From Tritrichomonas musculus (taxonomy: Eukaryota > Parabasalia > Tritrichomonadida > Tritrichomonadidae), in assembly GCA_039105265.1 (NCBI GenBank), contig JAPFFF010000065.1, forward strand, positions 186,001 to 250,000: a DNA stretch of 64,000 nucleotides. Direction: 5' to 3'. The position numbers were made by a program, and so were the translations under genes. Under the pieces are notes generated by a model, which was given only the letters and a program-made list of their open reading frames with translations, did no database searches and was not told the DNA's origin. Numbering within the stretch: the first letter of the stretch is position 1; each line of letters starts with the position of its first letter. Below, piece after piece: positions 45,601 to 54,713 of the stretch.

Positions 45601-47931
45601 ATCCCATGTTAATTCCCAGTTATGACCAAATAGATAGTCTTTGAATCTAAATACTAAATTTTGTGGTATGTCATAATCTTTATCTATATCCCATCTCATA
45701 CAATAATAATTGGATTCTTCATACGTCTTAGATGGTCTATATAAATATAACTGGTCTGATTCCTTCAAGGTAAAATACTTGGAGTCAGTTGATGGAGTAG
45801 AGGGAACAACATCATAGATTGTTTGATATTTGGAGACCAATGAGTTATATTGATTTCGAAATACTTCTAATATATCATCATCAATCTCAATTACAATTTT
45901 ATTTCCATCAGGGTCAACAATATCAAAGCTATTTTCATCATCAGTATTAACAACGTCATTATCATCAACTTCAAGTGTACGAGCATGAGGAGCAGGAGGA
46001 TGTCGCGTAATCTTATTTAAAATCCATTGGGCACCTCTTCCTATTGGTTCGAAAAGGGCAGCTATTAGAATTACACATAAACAAAATGCCCCAACGCCTA
46101 AACCCCCAGCGATTGCATATACAAGTATTACATAAACATACAGAATTAAATCAGAATAACCTCCTATATATTGCCAAAATTGAGCATCTATCCAATTTCC
46201 GCCTATCTGTATAATATTATTAACTAAATTCGGGTAGTTCATGATAAAATCAACTATGAAGTGCCATAAGTTGCTCCAAAATAATGTAAATGAGCTATAT
46301 GCTATTTTAATCATTCGAATTCCTTCATTCTTTAATTCATCAATTTTGTTATTAAGTCTTGGTGTCAATTCTTTTATCTCATCAATGACCTGATGCAAAT
46401 CTACATCCTTAAAGTCAGCATCTGCATCTTCTCCTCCAATATAAAAGATTACCCCCACTTTTTCATTATCTTTAACAGCTTCATATGCAATATCCACAAT
46501 ACTATCAATACCATACCAGATAAAATAAAATAAGTTATATATAATCTTCATAAATTCTTTTGTCGCAAAAGCAATTGTTTTATAAGTTAATTTAATAGGC
46601 TGTTTAGCAAGAGATAGGGTAGTTGAAATGATATTATATAATAAGTCTTTTATCCATCCTATCGTCTCTTTACTATATAACCAAAACTTGGATACTGTTA
46701 ATTTGAGTACTTCTGGTTCTATTATTTTTGGAATCGTATATTCTTCGAGTTTCTTTAATTCATCAATAGGAGGAATTACATAAACCATATCTTCTTTGTT
46801 AACTAACTCTTTTGGTGGTTCAGTTGGAGTAGGCGTAGGTGTAGGTGTAGGGTCTGGAGTTGGCTCAGGTGTTGGAGTAGGTGGTGGTGTTTCATCAATT
46901 TCTATTTTAACCTCATGTATTTCTGGTTCACCAGTTGTTTTATTAATTAGGCACATGGAAGTATTACCACCTGTTAAGTTCAAGAGAGTCTCATAACTTA
47001 TGGTTTGATCATTTAATGCATCTATCCATTTAGTAATATTAGCAGCTGTTGTATTTGTTTTCTCAGCAAAGTCTTTCATGTTATTTATCTTTGTCTCATT
47101 GACATCAAAGATAGTTTCATTAGTAGTTTCATTAACTTTTAAATCTACATATTTAATGGGCTCAATTTCAGTAAAATCAACAGTATTATTTTTTATCCAC
47201 TTTGATATATTATCATTACTTGTACTTAACTCTTTTATTATAGTTTCCATGTTTTTAGGTTTTATTGTATCTGTTCCATAGGTAATTGCTTTGGTAGTTT
47301 CATCTACATGTTCGACAATTATTTTTAAGTCCTTTAATGTATTCCAATCGATACTTGGAACAATTGCATTATTAACTTCATCTATATTTTGAATCATTAA
47401 ATTCATAACATCTAACATACCTTTTTGATTCGCTGTTAATGCTTCTATTAACTTCTTATATGTACTAACATCATATTCTTCTTCTATTATATCTTTATCA
47501 CTTATCTCTCCAGTGAAATATTTTAAGGTAGCTCCGGGTGCAATACCAGAATCTACATCTTCCCTCATTTTGGTTAAAAAGACTTCTAAATTTTTAGCAC
47601 TGTCTCTTAATCTTTCATATAGTTTATTGAGACTAGCACAATATTGTATTTTTGTCGTTAGTGTACCATCAGTATTCCATGTATATATACCTTTACCTCC
47701 CATAATGTTAAGAGCACCAAAAGACTCGAGCCCATTTTTATCCAGATAGTCACTAACCAATTTTATGTCTATCTCTTCCTTATTATATAAGCAACTGAAT
47801 TTTGGATAATCTTTAGGGTCTCCACCTCTTATGATATCGATGTTGTTTTCATCATTAACACTTATCTCTATGTCTTTGTCTTTTAGCTTCTCTGTTTCTC
47901 CTGATAACAAAGAATAAACTTTAATTGACAT
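42667..47931 (-). CDS. Giant modular membrane or fibre-like protein, 1,754 aa
   Basis: Parts in order: an N-terminal domain (SIKVYSLLSGETEKLK, then a GGKGIYTWNTDG segment); helical repeats containing NETTNETxFDVNET; a Pro/Thr-rich stretch (about 345-380); helical and membrane-prone segments with a strong hydrophobic helix near 597-630 (ILYVYVILVYAIAGGLGVGA); the modules shared with the 866-aa protein (about 720-1050); a Gly run near 1110-1125; a long Thr/Ile-rich region with a WxxxGTTYTARDIE / TYTLEDIADM type repeat; and a C-terminal coiled coil. The true start is MSIKVYS at 47931, 16 bp from the divergent ATG at 47948. A virion surface or envelope protein is the likeliest reading. The family is not recognised. 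Confidence 0.65.
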   Translation of the reverse strand: MSIKVYSLLSGETEKLKDKDIEISVNDENNIDIIRGGDPKDYPKFSCLYNKEEIDIKLVSDYLDKNGLESFGALNIMGGKGIYTWNTDGTLTTKIQYCASLNKLYERLRDSAKNLEVFLTKMREDVDSGIAPGATLKYFTGEISDKDIIEEEYDVSTYKKLIEALTANQKGMLDVMNLMIQNIDEVNNAIVPSIDWNTLKDLKIIVEHVDETTKAITYGTDTIKPKNMETIIKELSTSNDNISKWIKNNTVDFTEIEPIKYVDLKVNETTNETIFDVNETKINNMKDFAEKTNTTAANITKWIDALNDQTISYETLLNLTGGNTSMCLINKTTGEPEIHEVKIEIDETPPPTPTPEPTPDPTPTPTPTPTEPPKELVNKEDMVYVIPPIDELKKLEEYTIPKIIEPEVLKLTVSKFWLYSKETIGWIKDLLYNIISTTLSLAKQPIKLTYKTIAFATKEFMKIIYNLFYFIWYGIDSIVDIAYEAVKDNEKVGVIFYIGGEDADADFKDVDLHQVIDEIKELTPRLNNKIDELKNEGIRMIKIAYSSFTLFWSNLWHFIVDFIMNYPNLVNNIIQIGGNWIDAQFWQYIGGYSDLILYVYVILVYAIAGGLGVGAFCLCVILIAALFEPIGRGAQWILNKITRHPPAPHARTLEVDDNDVVNTDDENSFDIVDPDGNKIVIEIDDDILEVFRNQYNSLVSKYQTIYDVVPSTPSTDSKYFTLKESDQLYLYRPSKTYEESNYYCMRWDIDKDYDIPQNLVFRFKDYLFGHNWELTWDGKNWTGNNCQNMCTEKISFMNTNNGAPALTIKHNERIGRWIKGTIKEDLTDDDNYAHILKDYLTNWRVVKKDGTILSEGITATFDSSGSGTFTQDGYKYEQARMYVDAPSGLNADDGLYVYADLNINGNITELKWDCHPTHCINSGVMHTYGSNPCLESFNYHREKRHSIKIIEGFNHKNIRIYIEKELFEFDVKVNPFDIIIQQQFYEVEPDPRKCTTISTDYNIYSSKIIWADNIMTMRRDLNVVGGITDILAYDYALLKQTVDNLVEQMRIQAMYNEYTDSIKQGVAVANSILNILATTVCIASALSTLNMSNNSVTINTYQTRPFPAGPGGNGGGGGGGGGYPGDGGSGFQGKFLVNVDLKADKMTMERFLPITTTVQNPVAGAISTFSATQVVLSTTHALTQLGNAIATLGSNVLHFFRNRPDTNGTETLNINSSSITITDNDTDNATNTITTTEQSLERTHREVQPQVVTDETDEIRTDITVPQTTMTNTASTTIALRNQVPVINISGIQYTLEDIADMTRAERNALVASHPDILRIQYHGREWFNVYDLFYNDQLIIHNNVFQRRTLIRPADIEMTDRIHRATDNNWSIEWEGTTYTARDIEQLSMQDRLNLPFVQNGDIGLEPYLNDQTMEAWINIIDHRGETIDPIVATIDYSAPTTANISGGQVRFVGINSQIEVNANGVRYQHYDLVATTDTWTVPGTTPAITARMIEQMSDEQRGELMDNIYSHGNLLAFNDTLDETTGEEITQVLYNGNVVATIDRRRLHVINIVNGVIEMYQQDGVISATTQVIMGAVGYVARRFLHGQWQFVRHHPGDAAAIAGVAAEAYVANRIGLFNIPSWFRRNDNPETLAEEDVLEKILAWAYHEETDDEPELEITMKDADKMMVSFDTCINIAKTYRDTLKGTIAFMCEKIKELENKSSTKHPLEDIDMTAYITKVEVKEMIDQKDAYIDTLEARLAALEAKCANIE

Positions 47932-47947
47932 TTTAGGATATAATAAA

Positions 47948-48688
47948 ATGCTAGTATCAGTACAAAGCACAAATGCAGATGAATATAATAAGGTATCAGT
48001 TAATTTAGATATACCTTGGAAGTGTAAATATGTCAAGTATTATGTATCTTCATTAAGCACCTTGAGTAATATTCTGTTAACCAATGATGAAGATTATATT
48101 GAGATGTCAAGTGATTCAGTACCTATTAAAGCCTATTTTCGAACTCCTAAATTTTCTTATACAATCAAAGAATTACAATCGGTATTAAATTTAATGTCTT
48201 GGTTTCAATGGGAGTATAAACAAGAAACAAGAACATTCCAAATAAAAACCACAATGAAGACTACCATTACGTCTTTAACTCATCGAGCTGCATTAGTAAC
48301 TGGTCTTTATAATACTCCATTGCCTTTAGAGTTACCTGCTAATACAACCTATATAATAAAAGATATACCAATATTAAATCATACTAAGTTGTATCTAGTA
48401 TCACTACAAGGTAATGCCATATACTCGAATATAGGTGAACAGCAATATACACCTTCAGTTATAGGTACAATAAATACCTTCACTGTAGATAAGAAACCAC
48501 TTATCTATGATTTCGAGACTGAGGGTAAGCCTTTAAAAATAAAAACATTTACAGATTCATTAAAGTTTTTAGAATTAAGTTTAGTAGATTTTCAATACCA
48601 GCCGATATTGTTAAAAAGTCCTTTGTTCATAACTATCAAAATTAAACCATCCAACTCGACTGATATCAATGATGTTATAACTAAGTAA
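47948..48688 (+). CDS. Candidate jelly-roll minor capsid protein, 246 aa
   Basis: Strongly beta-rich, with alternating hydrophobic strands (WKCKYVKYYVSSLS, TKLYLVSLQGNAIY) and a C-terminal SLKFLELSLVDFQYQPILLK followed by a FITIKIKP strand. That ending resembles the last strands of minor capsid/penton proteins of Mavericks, where a strand, a short acidic turn and a Phe-rich strand close the barrel. Length fits a single jelly roll. It is the only plus-strand gene in a long minus-strand stretch and overlaps the polymerase gene by 8 bp at the 3' end. Confidence 0.5.
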   Translation: MLVSVQSTNADEYNKVSVNLDIPWKCKYVKYYVSSLSTLSNILLTNDEDYIEMSSDSVPIKAYFRTPKFSYTIKELQSVLNLMSWFQWEYKQETRTFQIKTTMKTTITSLTHRAALVTGLYNTPLPLELPANTTYIIKDIPILNHTKLYLVSLQGNAIYSNIGEQQYTPSVIGTINTFTVDKKPLIYDFETEGKPLKIKTFTDSLKFLELSLVDFQYQPILLKSPLFITIKIKPSNSTDINDVITK

Positions 48689-51600
48689 ACCTAAGAGTAC
48701 GTGCAAATTTAGGTAAGTTGGTTTGTTGAAATGTCTTTGACTTCCTGAATGCATTCGAACCATCCAACAAATCAAATGTCATACTTTCTCCTTCATGCAT
48801 TCTTTCAAAAAGCTCTTCAACTGAGATATCCATCCTTTTGCACTTGTTGAGAATAACTTGTTTTGGAATTCCTTTGAGTCTAATATGATATCCTTCATTT
48901 CCTTGTTCATCAACCAAGATATCGAGGTAGCTCTTTTTACCAAGTGCAATGAGTTTTCTTGAGTGTATTTCCCCTTGACTACCTTCGAACTCATCAAAGT
49001 CATTATGAAACTGACACATATTTTTTCCAATAAGAGGTTGATGATACTTGAACTGGAATAAGTCAGCTATCCTTGGTACATCTTTTTCAAGTACATGCAT
49101 ACTATCAGTATCTTGATAAAAGATAGGTATACCTGCTTGCTCAGCTGTAGCCATAACCCTGTTCATTAAGTGCTTACTCCAAGAGAGAACGCTTGCACCA
49201 AATTGAGGTAGGTTGAAATGGTCATTAATTGGTTTCAACTTCTTGACATAGCACTTATCAATATTAGCATCTTCAACAACCTCCTTGATAAAGTTGTAGT
49301 TCCTCCAGAGGTACTTGTATAGTTGGCTTTTTGGTACTGTCTTGGTTTCAGTCTTTGTTGCTTTCAATATTGACTTGCCATATATGGAGTTGAGGAGGAG
49401 CTTTATTGTTTGTTCAAGAGGGTTCTTTTGCTTTTTATAACTTGCCCTGAGATTAAAGAGCTTCTCAATGAACTCATTGATTTTCTTGTTAAATCCTTCA
49501 TCAAAGTAATAGCCACGTATTAACTCATATTCAACATCATAAAATTCGAACAAGTCCATGAGACCTACTTTATCGATATAATAATGGTCAACAAGGAAAT
49601 TGCCGAATATTTTACTACCTGCTTCATTCCTTGTAAATACTTGTCCAAATTTATATGGCTCTTTTGATTTACATTCGAGTTTCTTGATGTTGACTTCGAT
49701 AAAGAATGTATCATATTGCATAAGTTGTTCATGTGTTGTACCTTGTGGTATTACTTTAGGTCTTCCTAATGGTATACCATCCATAACATACATTGCAGAT
49801 GGATATAAGCTAACTGCATCAAAGTCTTGTATCTTTCCTTCGATGTATTGCTTTTCATTACCTGCTGTCATTGTTCTTCCACCAGAGACACATCGTTGTA
49901 TGAAGTCTTGACACTTACCTGATAGTTCATAACATCCATCAAAGCAACCATATTTCTTGGCAAAGCAGTATCCAATAGCACTTATAGATATAAAATCATG
50001 AACACCATACATATCTGTCTTTGTTTCTTTAAAGACTGCTTTCAGGTCTTCATTAAATTTTTCCATTCCCTTCATCAAAACAATACAGTCCTTGAAACAA
50101 TAGAAGATGGCATATTTAATGATGTCGATTTTGCCATCATTATAGCAATTTGCGATTTTTGCATTTTCGATAATCTGCTTGCAGTTTGCATCAAGTTGTG
50201 CTTTCGATAACTTATCTGCATTTTCATCGATGTATTGCTGTTGGAACTCAGTAGCATCAACAATTCTTCTTTGAATGTTCTCTTGTGTATATAGCTTATA
50301 TGCCATGACTTCCTTGTGAACATTGAGGTTGAACATTGTAGCAAATTTACTTAATGCTTGAGGTATTATACTATATGAGTTCCTGAATGTTAATCTCTTT
50401 TTGACTTTCCTTGTACCTTCTTCGAATAATGTCATGATGATTTGCAACACAGTTCCACTTCGTTCTGTTATCTGTGTATCCCATCCAGGTGTGTTAATGA
50501 AAAAGCATGCATCATACTTGAGGTTGTGAAAATATGTTAATGAGCCACTCCATAAATAATTCAAGAGCTTCTGTCCACAATCTTCACCTTGAATAGATAT
50601 TTTATGTATGTTGGCTCCATCTCGAAAGATCGTACAATTGAGATATGGTATATGTGGACTGACTGTCGAGTTTGTTTCGAAGTCACTATAATAAATCCTT
50701 GACCATGTATTTTGTTTCTTTTTATTATTCTCAATGAGTCTTGTACTCTGTTCTGCATTATATTCGAGACTTACATAGTCATTAACATGTTCATATTCAG
50801 TTGTGTTGATAATATCCATTTCGCATGCTTTGATTTCTTCAAATAGATGTAACTCAAACATCTTTTGGAAAAAGGTTATTGGTTTGATTCCTTCATGTTT
50901 ATAGTCTTTGACAGTCTTTCCATTTTTCTCCAATCTTGCTATCATACATCTTTTGTCAAAAGGCATATATGCAAATGTTCTATCAAGTTCTTCATAGTGT
51001 TGAAGGTAGAATAATGTACAAGGTATTTTCCTGTTGAGCATATAATGGTCTTTGAACAATATCAGGTTAACTTCTCTTTTAAAATCAACAGACCATTTTT
51101 TCTTTCTGGTGTTGATTCTTGTTTCATACTTGTATTTATCAGGTTGTTCAACAATTCTAATGATACTAAAATTGCACTTGAACTTTTTAGCTACTTCTTC
51201 TATCTTGTTATTGGGTATGGCTCTTGTTTGAACAAAAAATCGTAAGTCATCTATTTCATCATCAGTGAACACACCTGATTGTATACAAGCATATACAAAA
51301 CAATTATCTCTGTAGTTCTCTTTCCTTACCTCATGAAAGATTTGGTATGTAGATAAGTCTATAGGTGATAGATTGATGTATGGGAAAAAACTACCTTCTG
51401 GTGTATTTCGATAGTCTTCATCAATTTCGACTTCATCATCATAGATTTCATGAGTATCCATATCTTGCATCTTGGTTCTAAAATGAACACCATCATTTGT
51501 TTTGTTCATGTCAATAAATTGTACCTCATATCGAACTGGAATGAACATGTTTGAGATATATGGATTAGTGTCTGATTGGTCTTCACTTAAATCAAGTTCT

Positions 51601-51965
51601 CCTGTTATATGACCTAATGTACTTTCGATGTTGTGCTTATCACTGAGTGTGAAGTACTTATAAGTTCCATCAAGTGCAATTGCTTTAACAATAGGTCTTC
51701 CAACATTTTTCTTTTTATGTATCTGTCGTAGTGCTTCCGTAAATGCGTACCTCTTATCTTCATCTTGATTGATGTCTGTAGCAAAACCAATACCTTGTCC
51801 TGCAGGAATCATGAGCTTCCTCATTTCTTCTTTAAATTTGTCTTTCTTTTGGTATTGTTTTGCACGTCGATTATATTCACGACGAAACTGTGATTTTGTA
51901 TCAGCATAGACATCTCCAATAGCATCTAAAAAATTATCTTCAATGTCCTTGTTCATGTTTAACAT
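48681..51965 (-). CDS. Protein-primed family B DNA polymerase, 1,094 aa
   Basis: The N-terminal region carries NYRDNCFVYACIQSG (Cys222) and FKDHYML (His307), a Cys-His pair that suggests an OTU/papain-like fold fused to the enzyme. The exonuclease follows (YYSDFET, Asp428; FHNLKYD; YCFKDC). Polymerase motif A is DFDAVSLYPS (Asp716), motif B KLLLNSIYGKS and motif C DTDS (Asp952), with KKSY after it. All catalytic acids are intact. There is no HNH insertion, in contrast to element 1. ATG 51965 is preceded by CTTTTATTTT. The apparent extension to 51998 starts at TTG and is not used. Confidence 0.95.
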   Translation of the reverse strand: MLNMNKDIEDNFLDAIGDVYADTKSQFRREYNRRAKQYQKKDKFKEEMRKLMIPAGQGIGFATDINQDEDKRYAFTEALRQIHKKKNVGRPIVKAIALDGTYKYFTLSDKHNIESTLGHITGELDLSEDQSDTNPYISNMFIPVRYEVQFIDMNKTNDGVHFRTKMQDMDTHEIYDDEVEIDEDYRNTPEGSFFPYINLSPIDLSTYQIFHEVRKENYRDNCFVYACIQSGVFTDDEIDDLRFFVQTRAIPNNKIEEVAKKFKCNFSIIRIVEQPDKYKYETRINTRKKKWSVDFKREVNLILFKDHYMLNRKIPCTLFYLQHYEELDRTFAYMPFDKRCMIARLEKNGKTVKDYKHEGIKPITFFQKMFELHLFEEIKACEMDIINTTEYEHVNDYVSLEYNAEQSTRLIENNKKKQNTWSRIYYSDFETNSTVSPHIPYLNCTIFRDGANIHKISIQGEDCGQKLLNYLWSGSLTYFHNLKYDACFFINTPGWDTQITERSGTVLQIIMTLFEEGTRKVKKRLTFRNSYSIIPQALSKFATMFNLNVHKEVMAYKLYTQENIQRRIVDATEFQQQYIDENADKLSKAQLDANCKQIIENAKIANCYNDGKIDIIKYAIFYCFKDCIVLMKGMEKFNEDLKAVFKETKTDMYGVHDFISISAIGYCFAKKYGCFDGCYELSGKCQDFIQRCVSGGRTMTAGNEKQYIEGKIQDFDAVSLYPSAMYVMDGIPLGRPKVIPQGTTHEQLMQYDTFFIEVNIKKLECKSKEPYKFGQVFTRNEAGSKIFGNFLVDHYYIDKVGLMDLFEFYDVEYELIRGYYFDEGFNKKINEFIEKLFNLRASYKKQKNPLEQTIKLLLNSIYGKSILKATKTETKTVPKSQLYKYLWRNYNFIKEVVEDANIDKCYVKKLKPINDHFNLPQFGASVLSWSKHLMNRVMATAEQAGIPIFYQDTDSMHVLEKDVPRIADLFQFKYHQPLIGKNMCQFHNDFDEFEGSQGEIHSRKLIALGKKSYLDILVDEQGNEGYHIRLKGIPKQVILNKCKRMDISVEELFERMHEGESMTFDLLDGSNAFRKSKTFQQTNLPKFARTLRFT

Positions 51966-52039
51966 AAAATAAAAGTGAAACGATAAAAATAAAAACAAAG
52001 AAAAAGTTAAAAAAATTATTTTTTTAGTTATGACCTATC

Positions 52040-53461
52040 TTATTGGGGGTAATCATCATCATCAACGACATTATCATCGAGATGTGGAAAATGATATTGG
52101 AACTCATTTCCTTTCACCTTCGATTCAGAGTTCCGTTGAATTTCGTTCTTCTCCATTGATTCACCCCATTGCCTCATGGCTTTCAGCACTTGCTTCGGTG
52201 ATTGCTTCCTTCCACTTCTCTCGAAGCTGCATGCTTTGTCCAACTTCTCTTTCTCTTCTTGTGATAAGTATTGTCGAAGATGATAAACGCAATTGGACAA
52301 CTTCCATCCATAGGACTTGAACACGCTCGTCTGATCTGGTGCTTTTTTCTTGTCATATGATTCAACAGCTTCCAACATGTTTCGAAGATAATCAGCTTCT
52401 TTCATCATCAAGTTCGATCTTGCCAACTTTTCAGCAAATGCATCATCTGTTGGAGGACCAGCTTGTTGAGCATTTTTGAGATCTGACACGTCCTTCTTTA
52501 GATCGTGAATTTTGTTAATGTACTTCGCCACCTTTTTTGGAGTAAGTTCCAATTTCATCAGCTCGAGTGCGTATTCGTCGTTATTATCAATGTCTTTCCT
52601 GAGTTCTTCAGCATTGTGATTGATGTCTTCAATGTGAAATTCTACACCAGTCATTTTCTCCTCCAACTTCGTTAATCGTTCTTTCAAGTTTTCATTTTCT
52701 TCTATTAATCGTTCCATTTCATCTCGAAAGTCGAATGGCCTAACATTATCCTCCTTATAATCACTATTGGATTTCATATCATGAACACTTTTCGGTGGCT
52801 TATATGGTTCTCTGTGAACTGGTTCTTGTTCTTGTTCATGATCAACTTCTTCTTCTTCTCCTTCTATCTTTGTTTCTTCTTTTGGATTGGAACCGAGTTT
52901 TTGATTCTCGACAAATGCAGATGGTCTAGCGAGAACTCTTGGAGGTGGCGGTATTTGTTGATTAGAAGGAGGTGGAGGAGGTGGAGGAACTTGTATTATA
53001 TTATATGAGCGAGGTGGTGGAAAGACTTTATTGGAAATTGGAACATATGGAACATATGGATTCTTCCTTCTTGCATCGTCTTCTTGCTTCAATCTTGCTA
53101 ATGCTTCTTCTTCTTGCTTCTTCTTCCTTCTTGCTTCTTCTTCTTGCTGCTTCTTCAATCTAGCTGCTTCTTCTTCTTCTTCTTGCTGCTTCTTCAATCT
53201 TGCTGCTTCTTCTTCTTCTTGCTTCTTCTTCAATCTAGCTGCTTCTTCTTCTTGCTGCTTCTTCTTTAATCTAGCTGCTGCTTCTTCTTGCTGCTTCATG
53301 ATGAACTGTCTCATGGATTCGAGTTGTTCTGGGGTCATGTTCTTGATCCAATCTTCTGTGGGTGGAGCTGATGGCGGATCTGATGGTGGAGCTTGTTGAC
53401 CCGATTGCTCGATCGAGTCAAATAGACTAACATCGCTGTCTGAGCTGTAGTTGTATGACAT
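52040..53461 (-). CDS. Coiled-coil and proline-rich protein, 473 aa
   Basis: Residues about 57-135 are a long charged helix of EEEAARLKKQQ-type repeats. A Pro-rich stretch follows (PPPPPPP near 160-180), then an acidic linker and a second coiled coil (IEENENLKERLTKLEEKM). The last ~130 residues include helical blocks (LRNMLEAVESYDKK) and a polar tail. The layout suggests a scaffold or internal particle protein. It may be the functional analogue of the 334-aa protein of element 1, though they do not align. The repetitive helix gives long antisense frames that are artefacts. Confidence 0.65.
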   Translation of the reverse strand: MSYNYSSDSDVSLFDSIEQSGQQAPPSDPPSAPPTEDWIKNMTPEQLESMRQFIMKQQEEAAARLKKKQQEEEAARLKKKQEEEEAARLKKQQEEEEEAARLKKQQEEEARRKKKQEEEALARLKQEDDARRKNPYVPYVPISNKVFPPPRSYNIIQVPPPPPPPSNQQIPPPPRVLARPSAFVENQKLGSNPKEETKIEGEEEEVDHEQEQEPVHREPYKPPKSVHDMKSNSDYKEDNVRPFDFRDEMERLIEENENLKERLTKLEEKMTGVEFHIEDINHNAEELRKDIDNNDEYALELMKLELTPKKVAKYINKIHDLKKDVSDLKNAQQAGPPTDDAFAEKLARSNLMMKEADYLRNMLEAVESYDKKKAPDQTSVFKSYGWKLSNCVYHLRQYLSQEEKEKLDKACSFERSGRKQSPKQVLKAMRQWGESMEKNEIQRNSESKVKGNEFQYHFPHLDDNVVDDDDYPQ

Positions 53462-53651
53462 ACAAGTATAAAAATGATCTATTTTCTAGTTGATATCACT
53501 AAATTTTAAATTTCGTAGAAAAACTCGAAGGTAGATATTTTTCTTTGAAAAAGTTAAATACACTATAAAAATTCAAAAATTGAATTAAAAAAAATAAAAT
53601 ATATTGAAATTTTAAAAAAATATATTTATTAATATCACTATTATTTTATTA

Positions 53652-54077
53652 ATGATGAATGAAGAAGAAGATAAAATAGAAGATATTTTACAAAAACAAA
53701 CACCTCCTAAAGATCATGATTCATTCGACTACAAAATTAATATAAACATGTCGAAAAAAATATCTCAACTAAAAGTTGAAGATGATACATCAAATTTAAG
53801 AACGATGTGTGAAAATTATGCTCATGCTCTTGAAAATGATGCACATCGACTTCGAGCAAAACAAAAAAAGAGGTATGATGAATGGTTTGACAACCTCGAG
53901 AAAGATTGTTATCCTGCAAGAGACATTGTTAACTTGTACAACATGTTCTTTGGTCATGAACTATCTATTACTCGACTTGGTTTCGGGCATCTCGATGGAA
54001 CAAAGAGACACTTTACACATAAGAAAGTGAAAAGAAACAAGAAGTTCATCACAATGTACTACAAGAAAAATGAATAA
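53652..54077 (+). CDS. 141-aa basic protein of unknown function
   Basis: The acidic N-terminus is followed by a helical region (RTMCENYAHALENDAHRLRA) and a basic C-terminus (HFTHKKVKRNKKFITMYYKK). The Arg/Lys/aromatic ending suggests nucleic-acid binding. No family recognised. It is convergent with the next gene across the 19-bp tandem repeats. Confidence 0.6.
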   Translation: MMNEEEDKIEDILQKQTPPKDHDSFDYKININMSKKISQLKVEDDTSNLRTMCENYAHALENDAHRLRAKQKKRYDEWFDNLEKDCYPARDIVNLYNMFFGHELSITRLGFGHLDGTKRHFTHKKVKRNKKFITMYYKKNE

Positions 54078-54121
54078 CTAAAAAAAAGTTTTTTTTTTTT
54101 TAACTACATGTTTTTCCTCAT

Positions 54122-54358
54122 GCTACCTTTTTCCTCATAAGCTACCTTTTTCCTCATAAGCTACCTTTTTCCTCATAAGCTACCTTTTTCCTCATAAGCT
54201 ACCTTTTTCCTCATAAGCTACCTTTTTCCTCATAAGCTACCTTTTTCCTCATAAGCTACCTTTTTCCTCATAAGCTACCTTTTTCCTCATAAGCTACCTT
54301 TTTCCTCATAAGCTACCTTTTTCCTCATAAGCTACCTTTTCATTCCTCATAAGCTACC
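54122..54358. repeat. 19-bp tandem repeat between convergent genes
   Basis: Unit GCTACCTTTTTCCTCATAA, with 12 unit starts in exact 19-bp phase from 54122 to 54331, then two diverged units. A partial unit precedes it near 54105. The period is not a multiple of three and there are no spacers. It covers the whole space between the stop codons of two convergent genes, so it must be in 3' untranslated sequence of one or both. Confidence 0.95.
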
Positions 54359-54637
54359 TCATTCTTCATGTGATACCTTTTTGCTTTCATACGACATTAT
54401 TTTTTCCTTCATACTTTGTACTTCTTTTTTCTTTCTTTCACGATATGCCTTTTGCTGTTGTTTACGTGCTTCATTTCGTTCTTCAACAGTTGCATACTTT
54501 TGCTTTCTACCACGTTTTTCTGTTGTTTCAGTTTTTGCAGTATCAATATTTTTGAGGTTGTTGTTACTCTTGGACTTCTTCAACTTCTTGATGATAGCTG
54601 TTTCCTTGAACTCACCCAAATCTAAATTTTGGCTCAT
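54359..54637 (-). CDS. 92-aa basic AT-hook-like DNA-binding protein
   Basis: The core is EKRGRKQKYATVEERNEARK followed by a basic QQQKAYRERKKKE helix. The RGRK motif resembles an AT-hook, and the basic helix resembles those of bZIP-type or virus-encoded AT-hook proteins. It probably binds the element's DNA, as a regulator or condensing protein. The start at 54637 (MSQNLDLGEF) is chosen over the longer frame because that extension overlaps the promoter region of the divergent gene. Confidence 0.65.
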   Translation of the reverse strand: MSQNLDLGEFKETAIIKKLKKSKSNNNLKNIDTAKTETTEKRGRKQKYATVEERNEARKQQQKAYRERKKKEVQSMKEKIMSYESKKVSHEE

Positions 54638-54713
54638 GATTTCATTCGAGAAAAAAAATTGAATTATTTTTGAAAATTGAATATTCGCAAACAAAATCAC
54701 TTCATTTTTTAAA

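Noticed and set aside
46796-46996. 66-codon Gly/Val/Ser-rich plus-strand frame
   Set aside because: It is the antisense of the Pro/Thr stretch of the 1,754-aa protein.
47932-48036. N-terminal extension of the 1,754-aa protein
   Set aside because: It overlaps the divergent 246-aa gene, whereas MSIKVYS at 47931 gives a clean start next to the shared spacer.
51966-51998. N-terminal extension of the element 2 polymerase
   Set aside because: It begins at TTG, encodes a Phe/Leu run from the T-rich promoter motif, and a proper ATG follows at 51965.
53031-53399. 122-codon plus-strand frame rich in Ser, Ala, Cys and Phe
   Set aside because: It is the antisense of the EEEAARLKKQQ repeats of the 473-aa coiled-coil gene.
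54122-54358. CRISPR-like array
   Set aside because: The 19-bp units are directly tandem without unique spacers, and the organism is a eukaryote.
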